Source of the DNA: Lentinula raphanica
Taxonomy: Eukaryota; Basidiomycota; Agaricomycetes; Agaricales; Omphalotaceae
DNA: 64,000 nt
Reading direction: 5' to 3'
NCBI GenBank assembly: GCA_027919835.1
Contig: JANVFP010000027.1
Coordinates: 434,001 to 498,000 of the forward strand
Position 1 is the stretch's first letter. Each line of letters opens with the position of its first letter. Positions 22,041-33,236 of this stretch are shown here, piece after piece. The translations under genes were made by a program, and so were the position numbers. Under the pieces are notes generated by a model that searched no databases, was not told where the DNA came from, and saw only the letters and a program-made list of their open reading frames with translations.

Positions 22041-23185
22041 GAATTCAAGCACCGGTCGAACCAGATAATTTTCAACCTCTAACACGGGACTTCAATAGTT
22101 ATGCGATCAAGATAGAACAGTCAATGGATGACTATATCAATGCTGAGAACCGTCCTGGAAAGAAATGTCGGCGTGAGATTGGGTGCGTCTACTTTGGGAA
22201 TGTTGGCCTCGGTGAGCTGATCCTTTGATTTGATTGGTCCAATGACTTATACTTCAACATTCATCTAGAACCAGTCATCGATCGTTTTTGCTGTACGCGC
22301 TCAGGCTGTTCTCCTCCTCCTGTCAAACACTGTTGTGATCTATGCGAGCCGGAATACTGGTGTTTTACGGCTGCTGAAACTTTCACCATCAAGAAATCAC
22401 GAATGTCAAATCCTAAGACCTCCGAACGAGGGGAAAAGGAAAAGATATTGTGGCAAGTGTTGGATCAGGAGCGGGATCGCTGGTTTATGCAAAAATTTGG
22501 TAAATATGCCTTGATTACGCCGACCGCGTTTTGGCCAGACTCAATTTTAGACCATATCGTTGATTGGGCTCACGAGAATAAGCTCCTTAACATGGATGAT
22601 TTCCACAAACGAATGTCGTGGGCCTTCACCGACGAATTAGGGCCACGCATTCTCCAATTGATCAAGGATAATTACCACTACCATCCGCCTGTACCAAAAC
22701 CTCGCAGACCTCACCACTCGCTGGCATCCACGGCAATCCAGGATACCCCTACTGTTCCTGCTACGCGTACTTTTGGCGCTGCCGTTTCAAATATAGACTT
22801 GGCAGCTCAATCTTCTCTTCCGACTCTGCCAACTCCAATCTTCGCTTCTGTTGCTCGTGTACCTCCTGCCCCTGGATCAAAATCGTCTGTTTCTACATCA
22901 TCTTCATCCACACTTCCTGCATTTCCGTTGTTGCTTCCCACGTTGGCGTCGACACTTCCCACTTCCTTTTCTGATGCATCTGTTGCACCGCTCACTTCAT
23001 CTGCGCCAATTCTTCCCGCATTTGTGTCAATGCTTCCCACTTCCTCTGCTAATGCATCCGTGGCACCACTCACTTCGGTAGTGATGGTCACTACAAGTAA
23101 TGCAACTGCATCGGGTGTAACAGAAAGGGTAAAACGCAAATACACTCAGGTCACCTGTAGTATCTGTCATCAAAAGGGTCATTGA
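22041..23185 (+). CDS. RecQ-like helicase, C-terminal zinc-binding half
   Basis: Two exons, about 22041-22211 and 22269-23185, are in phase. The first reads MDDYINAENRPGKKCRRE and CVYFGN, and the second CCTRSGC followed by CCDLCEP, together the four-cysteine zinc-binding subdomain that follows the helicase core in RecQ proteins. After it comes a helical region of about 80 residues (FWPDSILDHIVDWA) seen in fungal RecQ-like proteins as a winged-helix-like segment, then a Ser/Pro/Thr-rich tail, ending in CSICHQKGH, a partial CCHC zinc knuckle; a downstream intron could bring in NSRNC at about 23243. It belongs to the gene starting at 18711, and direct removal of the insert does not give a clean frame. 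Confidence 0.7.
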
Positions 23186-23435
23186 AGTACTCCCTATATT
23201 CCTTCCAGCGGTTTTTGTAATCTCACATTTCTTTGCATTAGAGAACAGTCGCAATTGCCCGTACCATCCAAGTAACGGTGCAGAGAATACTCCAACTGGG
23301 CGTTTGACAACTGCAGATCGTGTATAGCTACGATACATGTTAGGCGCGTTTTGCATTATTGGCATTGAACCTTTTACTGACCATGTCACACAGATCAGTA
23401 ACCAGATGTATGGGACTTTGTATACTGTAAACCAG

Positions 23436-26213
23436 TTATTCAACACCAATATCATCGCTGTTTACATCTCTAGAGCCCAGGACTTCATTTCCTTCCATGT
23501 CTACTTCATCCATTGACATTCCCCTGAGCAGTTCTTTCTTCTGTGATAAGATTTCAAATCCCTCATTGATTGCATTTTGTATATGCCATCGCTGCTGATT
23601 ACCAGGTGTACTAGACAATCGGCCGGGTTTCTGTATCGTGCCATCGAATCCGGCGATGACATTTTGCAGGTTTCGCAATGTGTTCGTCATTTTGGGTTTG
23701 GAATGTTGAACGGTTCGATGAGTGAGAACGAAATTCCGTTCGATGGTTTCTTGCATTGCCCGGTAAATTTCGAGTAAAACTGATCGTTTGAATATCAACT
23801 GACGCGTATGATTAGGTCCTTTGCCTGCAAAGATGGTCTGAATTCAGAGGTGTGTCAGTCAACCTGGATCATCATATCTCAAATACTCCCTGCCTTCGTG
23901 TACAAATTGTTCAGTTCCTGCAACCAGTCAAATGGCCGAAATCCATCAGGGGTCCCCTTTTTGTTGAAAAGCCAATTATTGAGGACAGCATTCCGTAACA
24001 CTGGAGGGTATCGTCGTTGGAGATCAGCAAGGAATCTTGTCATATGTGATGCATATTTATGCTTCCCAACAGCAGCAAATGTAGCGATAAGGTACAGAAA
24101 CAGTTGAAGAATCCTCCCTACATCCCCAAAATTGATTGCTCGCGAGAATCCTAGGTATATCAAACCATCACAATTTCTGATTGCCAAGTTCTCGAACACA
24201 TAGTCCCGCTCGCTATCTGGCTTATGAGTTCGTTGATGGAATTCATGATCCGGTAGGTATTTCGACGCAACGACTTCAGAGAGGTTGACAATCACTTCCC
24301 AAGTACATTTCTCCGATGATGCAAATGCTGTCAAGGTATTGAAGTCGTATCTGGTTTTGACTTCACGGGCAAAGCATTGGAGAATGTCTGTCCAAACGAC
24401 GTGATGTATTGTGTCATGCATTGACCGAAACAATGGGCCTTTTTTTGAGGTGAATTCTGCAGTTGCTTTGGGTCGAAGGTGGTTTAGATATTCATTCACG
24501 CCTAGCTTCTCTCCTCGATTTGCCGTAGCCATTACATGGACTCGCGCATATGCATCAGCTGCCGCCATCTTCATGTGGAAAAGCCCAGGTATGTAAACCA
24601 AAAAGTCCAGCCGGTTTTTAGCTGAACCTTCGATAGACCTCATCCTTTGGAGTCCTTCAATCCGCTCTAGCGTCCCTAGATCACCATGAAAAAGCTCTAC
24701 GTATTGTTCGAGCTCATCCGCGGAGGTGTTTGATTGGTCTAAGAGTGATGTAATGACCAGTGAATTGCCATCGTAAGTTCCTTCATCCGCATTGATTGCT
24801 TCTGCTGGGTACTGAGTGTCTTTGTGATCAGATGGAAGAGTGTGTATGGCCACCAGTTCACCCAGCTTGTCCACAAAGACTGCAAATGCTGGTCCTCCCT
24901 GTTCGACGAGTATTTGCCGGCATAGCCAAGCGAGATATCCATAAATGGACTTCGGCGATTTGTTTGGAGACAAGATATCGTCCCCTTTCGGGTATATGTC
25001 CTCCAATATAGGATGAATGACATTCGTTGCATGCTCGTTATAAGGTGATGTTTGATATAGTTCTTATACAAAGCGTAAGTCCTGATGTCGATCAATGTTT
25101 TTGAATGGCACAAAAGTGGCAGCGGTGAAACTGAGATGCGATTTCAGATTTTCAGCCGTGGGTTGACCTTTCTGGAAGTCAACATCAACGTTGTCGTAAA
25201 CTTTGTTGGATTTTGGTATGTCCTTCAGTCGGATTTTTGCCTGCTTATTGAGGGAGTTTACCATGTTCCGCAGGCTACCTGTCGAGATGGAGATACCCAT
25301 GTGTGCAGTGAGCTCAAGAACAACTTCGGGAGCCTGCTTCGATTCCAAGAACAGACCAACAATTGACTGCAGTGAATTGAAGTGCTGGTTCGTACTGTTG
25401 CCAATCACAGAGAGTATCAAGACACGCTTCTAACAGGGATGTGTTAGGCTAATTCAGAAGTAACGCAAAATCATGCAGGCGTACAATTTTCATCAGCTTC
25501 ACATGCTGTCTAGCTGTTGCCTGGGTTCGTCGCCGTCATTTTTTCTGTTCTTCTTCTCCACCGACCAATTCAGCACGTTGTCCAATTTCATCTAAAACCT
25601 CCATTTCGATATCTTCTATGCAGCCGGTGCCCATCGCGACATCTGTATCCCAAACTCCTTCCGGCTCCATGTCTAATTCATTGTCTCTTTCCTCATCTGA
25701 ATCTGAACACATTCCAATAGCCTCATCATCCTCTCGATCTACTGACTCGGATGTCTCGTTGTCGGAACCTTCAACTGAATGCTGAACCCGACGCCAATAG
25801 GAATGGTTTGCATCAAGAATAGTATCGAGGAGATCGGAAAGGAATGGACACAATGTCTGCATACGTGCAGCCAGGTTTTCGATAGCAAAACTTTCGAGCT
25901 GTTCCAGAGTCGCTGTTGTTGCATTAAAATGGAACCCATGTTCTCTTTCAACAAGGCCAACTATCTTGTTTCGGTAAGTTTCGACCATTGTTCTCGCCGC
26001 TGCCTGTTGAGTGGATTCGGCTGATACGCGCAAGAGTAGATCAAATAATTCATCGACGTGCTTGATTATACTTTCTTGGTGCGAAATGGTGTATGAAAAA
26101 ACGGTGCCAAATTGAAGTATATTGCGGGTGAAATCCCAGCTGGTAAGTCCATTGTCATTCAGGATGGTGATGATCTGACGCATCCACTGGCCAGATGAAG
26201 GCGGCCCAGCCAT
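23436..26213 (-). CDS. DUF6589 protein, likely transposase of the element
   Basis: Start is the ATG at 26213; the first exon runs to about 25560 and ends in a very acidic stretch. Further coding blocks are 25430-25064 (GISISTGSLRNM, then VYDNVDVDF), 25006-23879 (LFHGDLGTLERI, later VYIPGLFHMKMAAADA) and 23800-23436. These are the recurrent blocks of DUF6589 proteins, which are abundant in Agaricomycetes and near transposons. The exact splices of three or four introns are not resolved, but no stop interrupts the large exons. The invariant Asp in YDN, the HGD motif and Glu/His residues further on are candidate catalytic residues of an RNase H-like fold (inference). It is convergent with the helicase and sits just inside the right terminal repeat. 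Confidence 0.75.
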
Positions 26214-26250
26214 AGTGGGGTAGAGATCAATAGAGATCAATGAGCAGATA

Positions 26251-26461
26251 CAAGCGCTTACTGAAACCAAACAAAGCCACCAGGCGCTTATGCATATTAT
26301 GCCAGTCGCTCTTGCAGGCTAAAAAAAATTTGCAACCACGTGATAGTAGATAAGATATAGATAATGATAAGATATATAAGATATACTATATAAGGAAGTA
26401 TCCCGGTTTCTCTTTCTTTCAAATTTTTTTTCGCCTGCAAGAGTGGATGGGAAGGAGTCTG
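26251..26461. repeat. Right terminal inverted repeat
   Basis: It is the reverse complement of 18442-18639 with small indels and carries the same nested CTCTTGCAGGC palindrome. Its inner end is 38 bases from the DUF6589 start codon, so the repeat probably contains that gene's promoter (TATATAAG-like sequence near 26370). Confidence 0.9.
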
Positions 26462-26524
26462 CATTAATCCCTCTTCTGTTCTCATCAACTCCATGAGCGT
26501 TCGGTCACCTGTAGCTGTAGGATT

Positions 26525-27120
26525 AATGCATAACAATGGACAACTGTCCCCAGATGTTATGCGTAATGAATGGAACCTTATCCCACCACTGTAAAACTAG
26601 CCCACTGGGATGTAGCACTGAATCAATTATGTTAGGGTTAGCATCTAACCCTAACATAAGGGAGGGGTCTGATTCAGTGCCAAACATGGGTTAACCTAGG
26701 TTAGGGGTTAGGGGTTGGGTTAGGTTAGGGGGTTAGGGTAGGTTAGGGGTTGGGTTAGGGGTTAGGGTCAGGTATATTTTCATTGGTAGGGGCTGTGTTA
26801 GGGTTAGGGCTGGTTAGGGGTTAGGGTTGGTTAGGGTTTGGGGTTGGTTAGGGTTTAGGGTTGTTAGGATTTGGTTAGGGTTAGGGGGTTAGGGGTTAGG
26901 TTAGGTTAGGAGGTTAGGGGGTTGGGTTAGGTTAGGGGTTGGGTTAGGGTTCAAAATTTGGGGTTATATAGATAGACCAAAATGGAAAACCCCCTATAGG
27001 GGGGGTCAGTTTTTTCCAAAAATGGCTATTTCTTGAGATATGAGTAATTTAATTATCCATGGATAGTGTTCTATTCATTACGCATAACATCTGGGGACAT
27101 TTGTCCCATTGTTATGCATT
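26525..27120. mobile_element. MITE-like element filled with telomere-like repeats
   Basis: Inverted ends of about 50 bases (AATGCATAACAATGG, then GTCCCCAGATGTTATGCGTA) lie at 26525-26576 and 27070-27120. The inside has a perfect hairpin GTTAGGGTTAG / CTAACCCTAAC near 26630 and, at 26690-26955, a run of degenerate GGTTAGGG / GGGTTAGGGG units. No gene is present. The target duplication is uncertain. The element starts 55 bases after the right duplication of the helicase transposon. Confidence 0.75.
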
Positions 27121-27603
27121 GATCTCACAGCCTCAGCTGGTTCAGTAAGGTTCAGTACCACAAATATTGGCCGCGAGGTGATACCAGATGTTCAAGCCAG
27201 TTCACCACTCAGGCTGTACTCAGGACTGTATTTTGGAACCTTGGTTCGATGAGCTCAAAGGGTGGTCACCGATGCCCACTATAGGCAACAAACGAGATGA
27301 CTGACGATTCCGACACTTATTATTGTAATACCGACCCTGTCACAGAACGAGCAAAAATTGCTGATGATCCGCATGGGTATACGTCCGGGCTCCTACCTGC
27401 TCTTACAGGAAGCTTCTGGAAACAAGCGCGATTTACGACTTTATAGATGTCACAGATAACAACAAAATTTTCTGCAGACCCAGCCTTCCACGGCCTCTCG
27501 GTATTCCTGGCTCGAAGGATCCACATATAAAGCAAAGTTTCGACACTCACCTTCCCCTTCATCTCAGCTGGTCTTTCACTTCGATTTCGAAACCTCAACG
27601 TTC

Positions 27604-27623
27604 TTCCCCGCTGGCCGTGGAAA
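27604..27623 (+). promoter_or_regulatory. Conserved upstream motif, secreted-protein gene A
   Basis: TTCCCCGCTGGCCGTGGAAA, identical upstream of all three paralogs and 295 bases before this gene's ATG. A TATA-like ATATAAAG is at about 27524. The motif is an imperfect palindrome (TTCC/GGAA arms) downstream of the TATA, so it may lie in the 5' leader. Confidence 0.6.
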
Positions 27624-27917
27624 AACTAATTTGTTCTTGACACTTGTCTGCTTTCTCGACGTCTCCGCCAAATCAGTTGTCTTCAAATCTGTACGATGGC
27701 CGATCATACGTCACAGATGCCTTTACTCATCCTCAGATTTTCTAGGCATTCTTGCGATCCTTTGCTCTGTTTCTTCGATCTTCAACGTTCCTTTCACTGT
27801 GAGTTTAGACTGAATTGTGTTCCCGTTCCCCGTTTCTGGCTCAAGCTCTGATTAATGATTCATCATTCTGACCGATAACCCACACAGCCGATTTCTCTGT
27901 TTTTATATCCGACAAAT

Positions 27918-28775
27918 ATGCGCTTGAGTGTTGTTCTGCTCTTGGGCTTGGTCTCTGCTACGTATGGACTTCCAAGAGGTCAGCAGCCAGTATGTTTTCA
28001 GCATAAGCATATTGGTATATCTTTCACTGACATCTACTGTCAAGCCTCCACAGCCTGAATCTCATAATGAGGTTCCAGACGATCGTTTCATGAGAGAAGC
28101 TATCCTGCCCCCAACTCCCCCGCCTTTCCTGCCCCCAACTCCCCCGCCCCTAACAGCACCTTTCCCGCCCCAACAGCACCTCCCCTGCCTTCGATACCAC
28201 CCGAGCCTGAGGCCCAAAGACCCATTGCAACCTATGCGTTCATCCAGTCGCCCGGACCTGGTTCAGAGGGGATGCAAGACAGTGCCGCTTTCATGGCTGA
28301 ACTCAAGACCTATTCCAAAGCATTCATCGAAGACAGGATATTCAGACACATAGGGATCACGGCCAAACAGGACGAAGATAGCAATGTGGAACCGCTTCAT
28401 TCCCTGATTAACTGGGGTTGGAACCTCACAACGAAGGACGCGGCTCTGGTCATCGCCAAGACCGTGAGACTTGATACTTGGAGATTCATGTCTGCTTCTG
28501 CTGTGGTTGCGGCGAGAGTGTCAGAGGATGATTATTGGGTGGTGCCTACTCCGATAGTAGTGAGGGTATGGCTCCGGAGTCGTGATTTTGAAGTATACTT
28601 CGACCCTGACTCCCAGCCGCTAGCCCCCTTTCCCATTCCATACGACACCAATGCTATACACGGAGCTCGGTTCAAAGTCCGTTATAACCCGGCTCTGGAT
28701 GACCCAATCGATGATTCCTATGCCGCATTGCTGCGATTACGCGGAGCTTCCTTGACCCACTCTGATCAGCACTGA
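27918..28775 (+). CDS. Small secreted protein, paralog A
   Basis: Exon 1 (27918-27989) encodes a signal peptide starting MRLSVVLLLGLVSATYG and is 72 bases long, as in both paralogs. The body (about 28200-28775) has LKTYSKAFIEDRIFRHIGI, which aligns with paralog B (IQDWSKNLIEERTFKAVFGI) and C. Between them lies a Pro-rich tract containing a duplicated CCCCCAACTCCCCCGCC unit; the exon starting at 28045 is in a different frame from the body, so either a weak-donor intron removes the tract or a frameshift has broken the gene. The function is unknown; tandem, fast-diverging secreted proteins of this size are often effector-like or cell-surface proteins, which is only inference. Confidence 0.6.
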
Positions 28776-30080
28776 TAGTGATTGATAGGCTATAGCAACG
28801 ATATTCGTGCGGTCATTATTTTCGAGTCTGACTAGGGAGACTACGACCGGCTTTTGACTCTTCCTTTGTTACTGTTAAAAGGCAGATGGCTCGAGTAAGT
28901 GATGACTATCGCTCATTCATAGACCGTTGGATTGACAAAGTCCTCCTAGGAGTCAGGACTCGATGTGTACGGCTTTTGCAAGCCATTTTTCCATGAACAC
29001 TTCATTCTCTTTACTTCTCTACGTGTATAACGACAAAGGCGAAGGGAGGAGGATCATTCGGATTGTCATCAGCAACCCGATGTGACCTCTGACTTGACCC
29101 AATGACCCTCTATAGATTCTTTCTGTTTGTCTTATGAAAACTTCTTTTCTGTAAATACAATTCATATGTACTCGAATGAGTCGTGTCTACTTGTCTATGT
29201 TTTCTGCTCCCCTACAATACTCAAACGAGGCTCGCGCGGCTCAAGCACTGAAGCAGTCAAAATCTAAGCTCAAAGATGGAGTACCTCATATGCGTTAACA
29301 GGATCATCTCAATTTAAAATTTGGGGAAGGACGGAGGAAGACAGCATCCACTGCCAGTACTGTTCTCTGCTTCGCGCGATGACAAACATTGAGGCCCTGG
29401 GAAACCGGCTTTCAGGTTGAGGTATTTCTTTTGAACGGTTTTGATTAATCTTTCTCCACCAGGTCTTTTCCTGTCTTTTCTCCCTCTGGAATCTGGATCA
29501 CAAACGAGATGGCCCTGAAGTTGTGCAGGTTGATACCAACATTACCTATCTCCACCGTCTATCTCTCGTTCTGAATCTCCAAAAAACCGGAAACTGCCAA
29601 TCCTCTCTTGTGTTTTGACCTGCATATAGGCCTACTTTTTGGTGCTCCGGGAATTGGAGTGTCGATGCTACTGGTACCTGCCAGACAATTCAACTGGGCA
29701 GTAGCGTAGAAAGTCGAATTTCAGTCACCACATGCAGCATCGGTGGTGCTTTATCTCGCAAATGAATTCCAGGCTATACCCTTGGCAGGCTATACCTAGC
29801 TATAACTGGCCCCCGCCGATTGATCATCAGGAAAGCTGATTGGAGCTGAATCGCATGCACGACTCTAGTCTCTGCATAGCTCTGCATAAGGGTTCCTGTG
29901 GGAGATCTGAACACCAAGCGCGAATTTCGACTGGATAGGGATCAATGGATTTTGATTGGTCCTGGGGGGCCGCTCCGGAGGCTATCCAAACGCCAGATTG
30001 TATCGAAGGATATAAGGCGAGAGTCAGAAACACGCACTTTCCTCCTTCATCTGATAGCTGGTCTTTCACCGTCCTTTGAT
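28776..30080. other. Intergenic region between paralogs A and B
   Basis: No gene is supported. About 29490-29520 repeats sequence also found at 32510-32540 (CACAAACGAGATG), and a TATA-like GATATAAGG is at about 30008; these belong to the duplicated upstream region of paralog B. Confidence 0.5.
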
Positions 30081-30095
30081 TTCAACCAAAAGAAT

Positions 30096-30115
30096 TTCCC
30101 CGCTGGCCGTGGAAA
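30096..30115 (+). promoter_or_regulatory. Conserved upstream motif, secreted-protein gene B
   Basis: TTCCCCGCTGGCCGTGGAAA, 327 bases before the ATG of paralog B and about 90 bases after its TATA-like element. Flanking CTTCATCTGA and GCTGGT stretches are also shared with genes A and C. Confidence 0.6.
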
Positions 30116-30441
30116 TTCTCTATCCTTGTTCTACTTCTTCAACGTTCTCAAACTTCTGTACTTTCGTACATCGACTGGTTCTTCGGTCACCGTTCTTGCA
30201 TATCGCCTCTGCACAACTGCTACTCAAGTTCCATATTCCGCATCCGTAAGACGTTACTCCATAGAAACTGCATATGTCTTTACTCATCACACGAAACGTA
30301 CTAGGCAAAGTTCCTGCGACATCTCGATCACTTATTCCTATCTTCGTTCACTGTGAGTCTGGCGATCGCGTTTTGCTCCATGTTCACGATGTTCTAAACG
30401 TTCCGCACAGCCGAGTCTTCTGTTCCGACGACCATCCAACC

Positions 30442-31302
30442 ATGCACTACATTTCTCTCCTCCTTTTGGGGCTCATCTCCGCTACATATGCACTTCCTGC
30501 GCCATCTCCCGTTGTAAGTACCTAGCACATTGAATCAGCACATTCTTCACTCACACCTACGATTGAAGGGTGACCCTAGCCGTAAATCTCAGGCTGTTGA
30601 TTCTAATAGGCCTGCTGATACTACGGTATGCTCCTCGTAGACTAACATACCTTTCACTCATGATTACAACTCAAGGATGTCTCCCGCGCACAGGCTGGTG
30701 CTAATCCATTATCCCGCTTGGCTTGGGAGTACTATCACCAAAGTCGTCAGCCTTACACTTCGGAGGCTGGGAAGAAGTTGAAAGCCGACAAGAAATTATT
30801 TCAGAAAATTCAGGATTGGTCGAAGAATTTGATCGAAGAGAGAACATTCAAAGCGGTTTTCGGAATCACTCTCAAGTTATACAAGCATCTGGAGCTCCCT
30901 TGGGACGAATTCAAACTCGATCCACGAGAATTGATATTCCGGACTTTCGGTCCCATCCCGAGTGGGGTATTTCTGGTCATGGATAAATCTCACCTCCGGG
31001 GTCATGCTACAACCAATGAGCCAGAGGATCATAAACTTCCCTATATAGAGTTCCCGTTCAACGTGAACGTAGATTTCGCTTCTCGTGCCAACCAAGAACA
31101 GATCGTCCTATCATTCAAGCGTTTCGACGAGAATGTCCGAGAGTATGGGAATGTTGAACTATGGATTCCAATCATCGAGGAGGATAGAGAACTCTTCAAG
31201 GAATGTGATGCATTGTTATTCCCTGAATCGACGTCCTCTCATTCATCCCCCAATCCCTCCACCTTGAACTCTGCTCAATCATCCAATGCTCCCCCACCTT
31301 GA
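30442..31302 (+). CDS. Small secreted protein, paralog B
   Basis: Exons 30442-30513, 30569-30625 and 30676-31302 give 251 residues. Residues 1-18 form a signal peptide (MHYISLLLLGLISATYA). The body contains the family segment IQDWSKNLIEERTF and a region rich in aromatic and charged residues; no cysteine pattern is apparent. The protein stops after NAPPP, but the next frame continues 48 codons of Pro/Ser-rich sequence (ending YSPYPTRY) that matches the fourth paralog relic at 17.4 kb, so a one-base loss in the CCCCCACC run probably shortened the protein. No domain family is recognised. Confidence 0.75.
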
Positions 31303-32990
31303 ATCCTTCTCGTTCGTTCAATGGACCCTCCACAGCTGAGTCCCTTACGTTGTCCGACCATCCTCACAACTTGGGGCCCTTTCCCAGTGATCACAATGGA
31401 TTCGACGATCCCCCTCCTCCCTACTCTCCTTATCCTACCCGATACTAAACCTAAATCTCCTGGGCTTCCCTGCCTACAACTTCTCCTCCCTCGTCTTCCC
31501 TTCGTTGAACTCTACCTTTCATGGTCTCCCCTTGTTCGGAGCGAAGGGAGGATCTCCGGATCGCGTATACTAGTTTCCCTCTATCGGAGTGGTATCTTGT
31601 GTAGTAATTAAACTTTTAACCTTGTAATTTTATGTGGTAGTCCTAGGCTTGCACTGTCCAATTTCTTTGCCGCAAGATTGTGTGGGCCATACTGCGATTT
31701 TGAACACACGGATAAAGATTGAGTTTGAGGAAGGAACATGCATAGTAACGTCTGGGGTATAGGCAACTCTAGTAATCTACTCGTCGATTGAGTTTCGTCG
31801 TTCACAGCTTGCTTGAAACCGCAACGCCCTACTCCTCCGTTACCAATGCCTTTTTGTGTTGGACCTCAATGGCCCATGACGTCTCGTAGGGTCTTGTAGG
31901 TTGATAACATATCCGGTGACCGCCGCTCTTCCACACTTTCCCCTCACCCTGACCTGCTTCAGCTCCACGGGCACACGGAATTCCTGTGCTGATCGCTATC
32001 GTTTTCTTTGCAAGGCAAATGCCAAATGGTGCAGATGGTATCGAATGATATGTTCATTACATATGTATAAGCCAATCGATTCCATCTGCAGTGCGCTAAA
32101 GTACCATCTGCTCGCTTCCCATTTGTTCTTGTATCGTCACAAATCCCTCGGCGCCACCCATACATTCGTCGAAGAAATACCGCCGTCGCTGTTCCGCCGC
32201 CCATAGGTTGCCCGAGTTGCTCTCTTCCACTTGTCTTCACATGTTATTTATGCCTCCTCACGCTCGGGGAAGATGCGCGTATAACGTTGGACTGGATACT
32301 GAAGGAAGAAATTCCTGAACCTGTTTACTAGAGAGAAACAGGATTTACACGAGTACTGGAATCAGACACTTTCAGAGAGCGTGGTGCGCGAATATCCCCT
32401 GCTCGATCGGGCCTTAACTTCGGGATGAGGGATTTCTACTATTCAGATATGCATGTGTTTCTAATTCTTTCCCAATCGATGCACACCAGACAATCTCGGG
32501 TATCCTCCACCTGAATCACAAACGAGATGACCCTGTGCTTTTCGTTCGATACCGCCGTTTCCTATCTCCTTCTATATCTCCTCAGAGGACCGGTTCCAAA
32601 CCGCCAAGGATTCATCATTCGATTTTTTTCTTCTTCGACATACGCATAGGCACTGGTCTCTTCAGTGTTTTTGGTGCTTTTGGTGAGTTTCTCTCGATGT
32701 ACTAGTCACTAGACCTCTAACCGAGCAGCAAGTTGAAGCAGTTGAGTTTGAATCACGATTCACCAGGATTCACCGCATGCAACACGTATTCGAGGCTATA
32801 CGGGAGATTGAATACGAGCGCGAATAACGAAGAATTCCGACTGGATAGCGAAGGATAACGATCAGTCGGTCCCGGGGCTTCCCGGTCTGTAATTCGAGGG
32901 AACAACATATAAGACGAGAGCAGAGCTGCGCCCTGTCCCTTCATCTGATTCTCAGCTGGTTACTTTCACCTGATCTTCGATTTCAAGTCA
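31303..32990. other. Intergenic region between paralogs B and C
   Basis: It begins with the out-of-frame coding tail of paralog B (to about 31447) and its 3' region. The remainder has no supported gene. Upstream sequence of paralog C, with a CATATAAGAC TATA-like element at about 32907, occupies the right end. Confidence 0.5.
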
Positions 32991-33001
32991 CCCAAAAGGA
33001 T

Positions 33002-33021
33002 TTCCCCGCTGGCCGTGGAAA
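33002..33021 (+). promoter_or_regulatory. Conserved upstream motif, secreted-protein gene C
   Basis: TTCCCCGCTGGCCGTGGAAA, 216 bases before the ATG of paralog C. Its retention in three genes whose proteins have diverged strongly points to regulatory or leader function. Confidence 0.6.
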
Positions 33022-33236
33022 TACATTACTCTCTCTCTCTCTTGCTTTACTTCTTCAACGCCTTCGACTTTGATTTCTCGCCTCGACTGGTTCTTCGGTC
33101 ACCTCTTTTGCGTGACGCTTTCAGTTAGATATTCCGATCTTTATTTGCTGTGAGTTCAACGAAAACGTTTTATCTTACTTGTGCATGTGCTAAAGACATT
33201 CCGAACGACCTAGTCTTCTATACCGACGTCCATAAC

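Larger units (their letters stand above)
18442..26461. mobile_element. 8-kb DNA transposon with RecQ-like helicase and DUF6589 protein (Academ-like)
   Basis: The element is bounded by a 9-bp target duplication CATTAATCC (18433-18441 and 26462-26470) and by terminal inverted repeats of 198 and 211 bp. It holds two convergent genes: a plus-strand RecQ-like helicase (18711-23185, interrupted) and a minus-strand DUF6589 protein (26213-23436), their stops 250 bp apart. A helicase next to a presumed RNase H-like transposase and 9-bp duplications recalls the helicase-bearing AcademH lineage of Academ elements; that assignment is from memory of the family. Near-identical TIRs imply recent movement, but the broken helicase suggests this copy depends on others. 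Confidence 0.85.

Noticed and set aside
26620..26960. Possible true telomere or chromosome end
   Set aside because: The repeats are degenerate, short and enclosed by inverted repeats of a MITE-like element, and ordinary genes continue on both sides.
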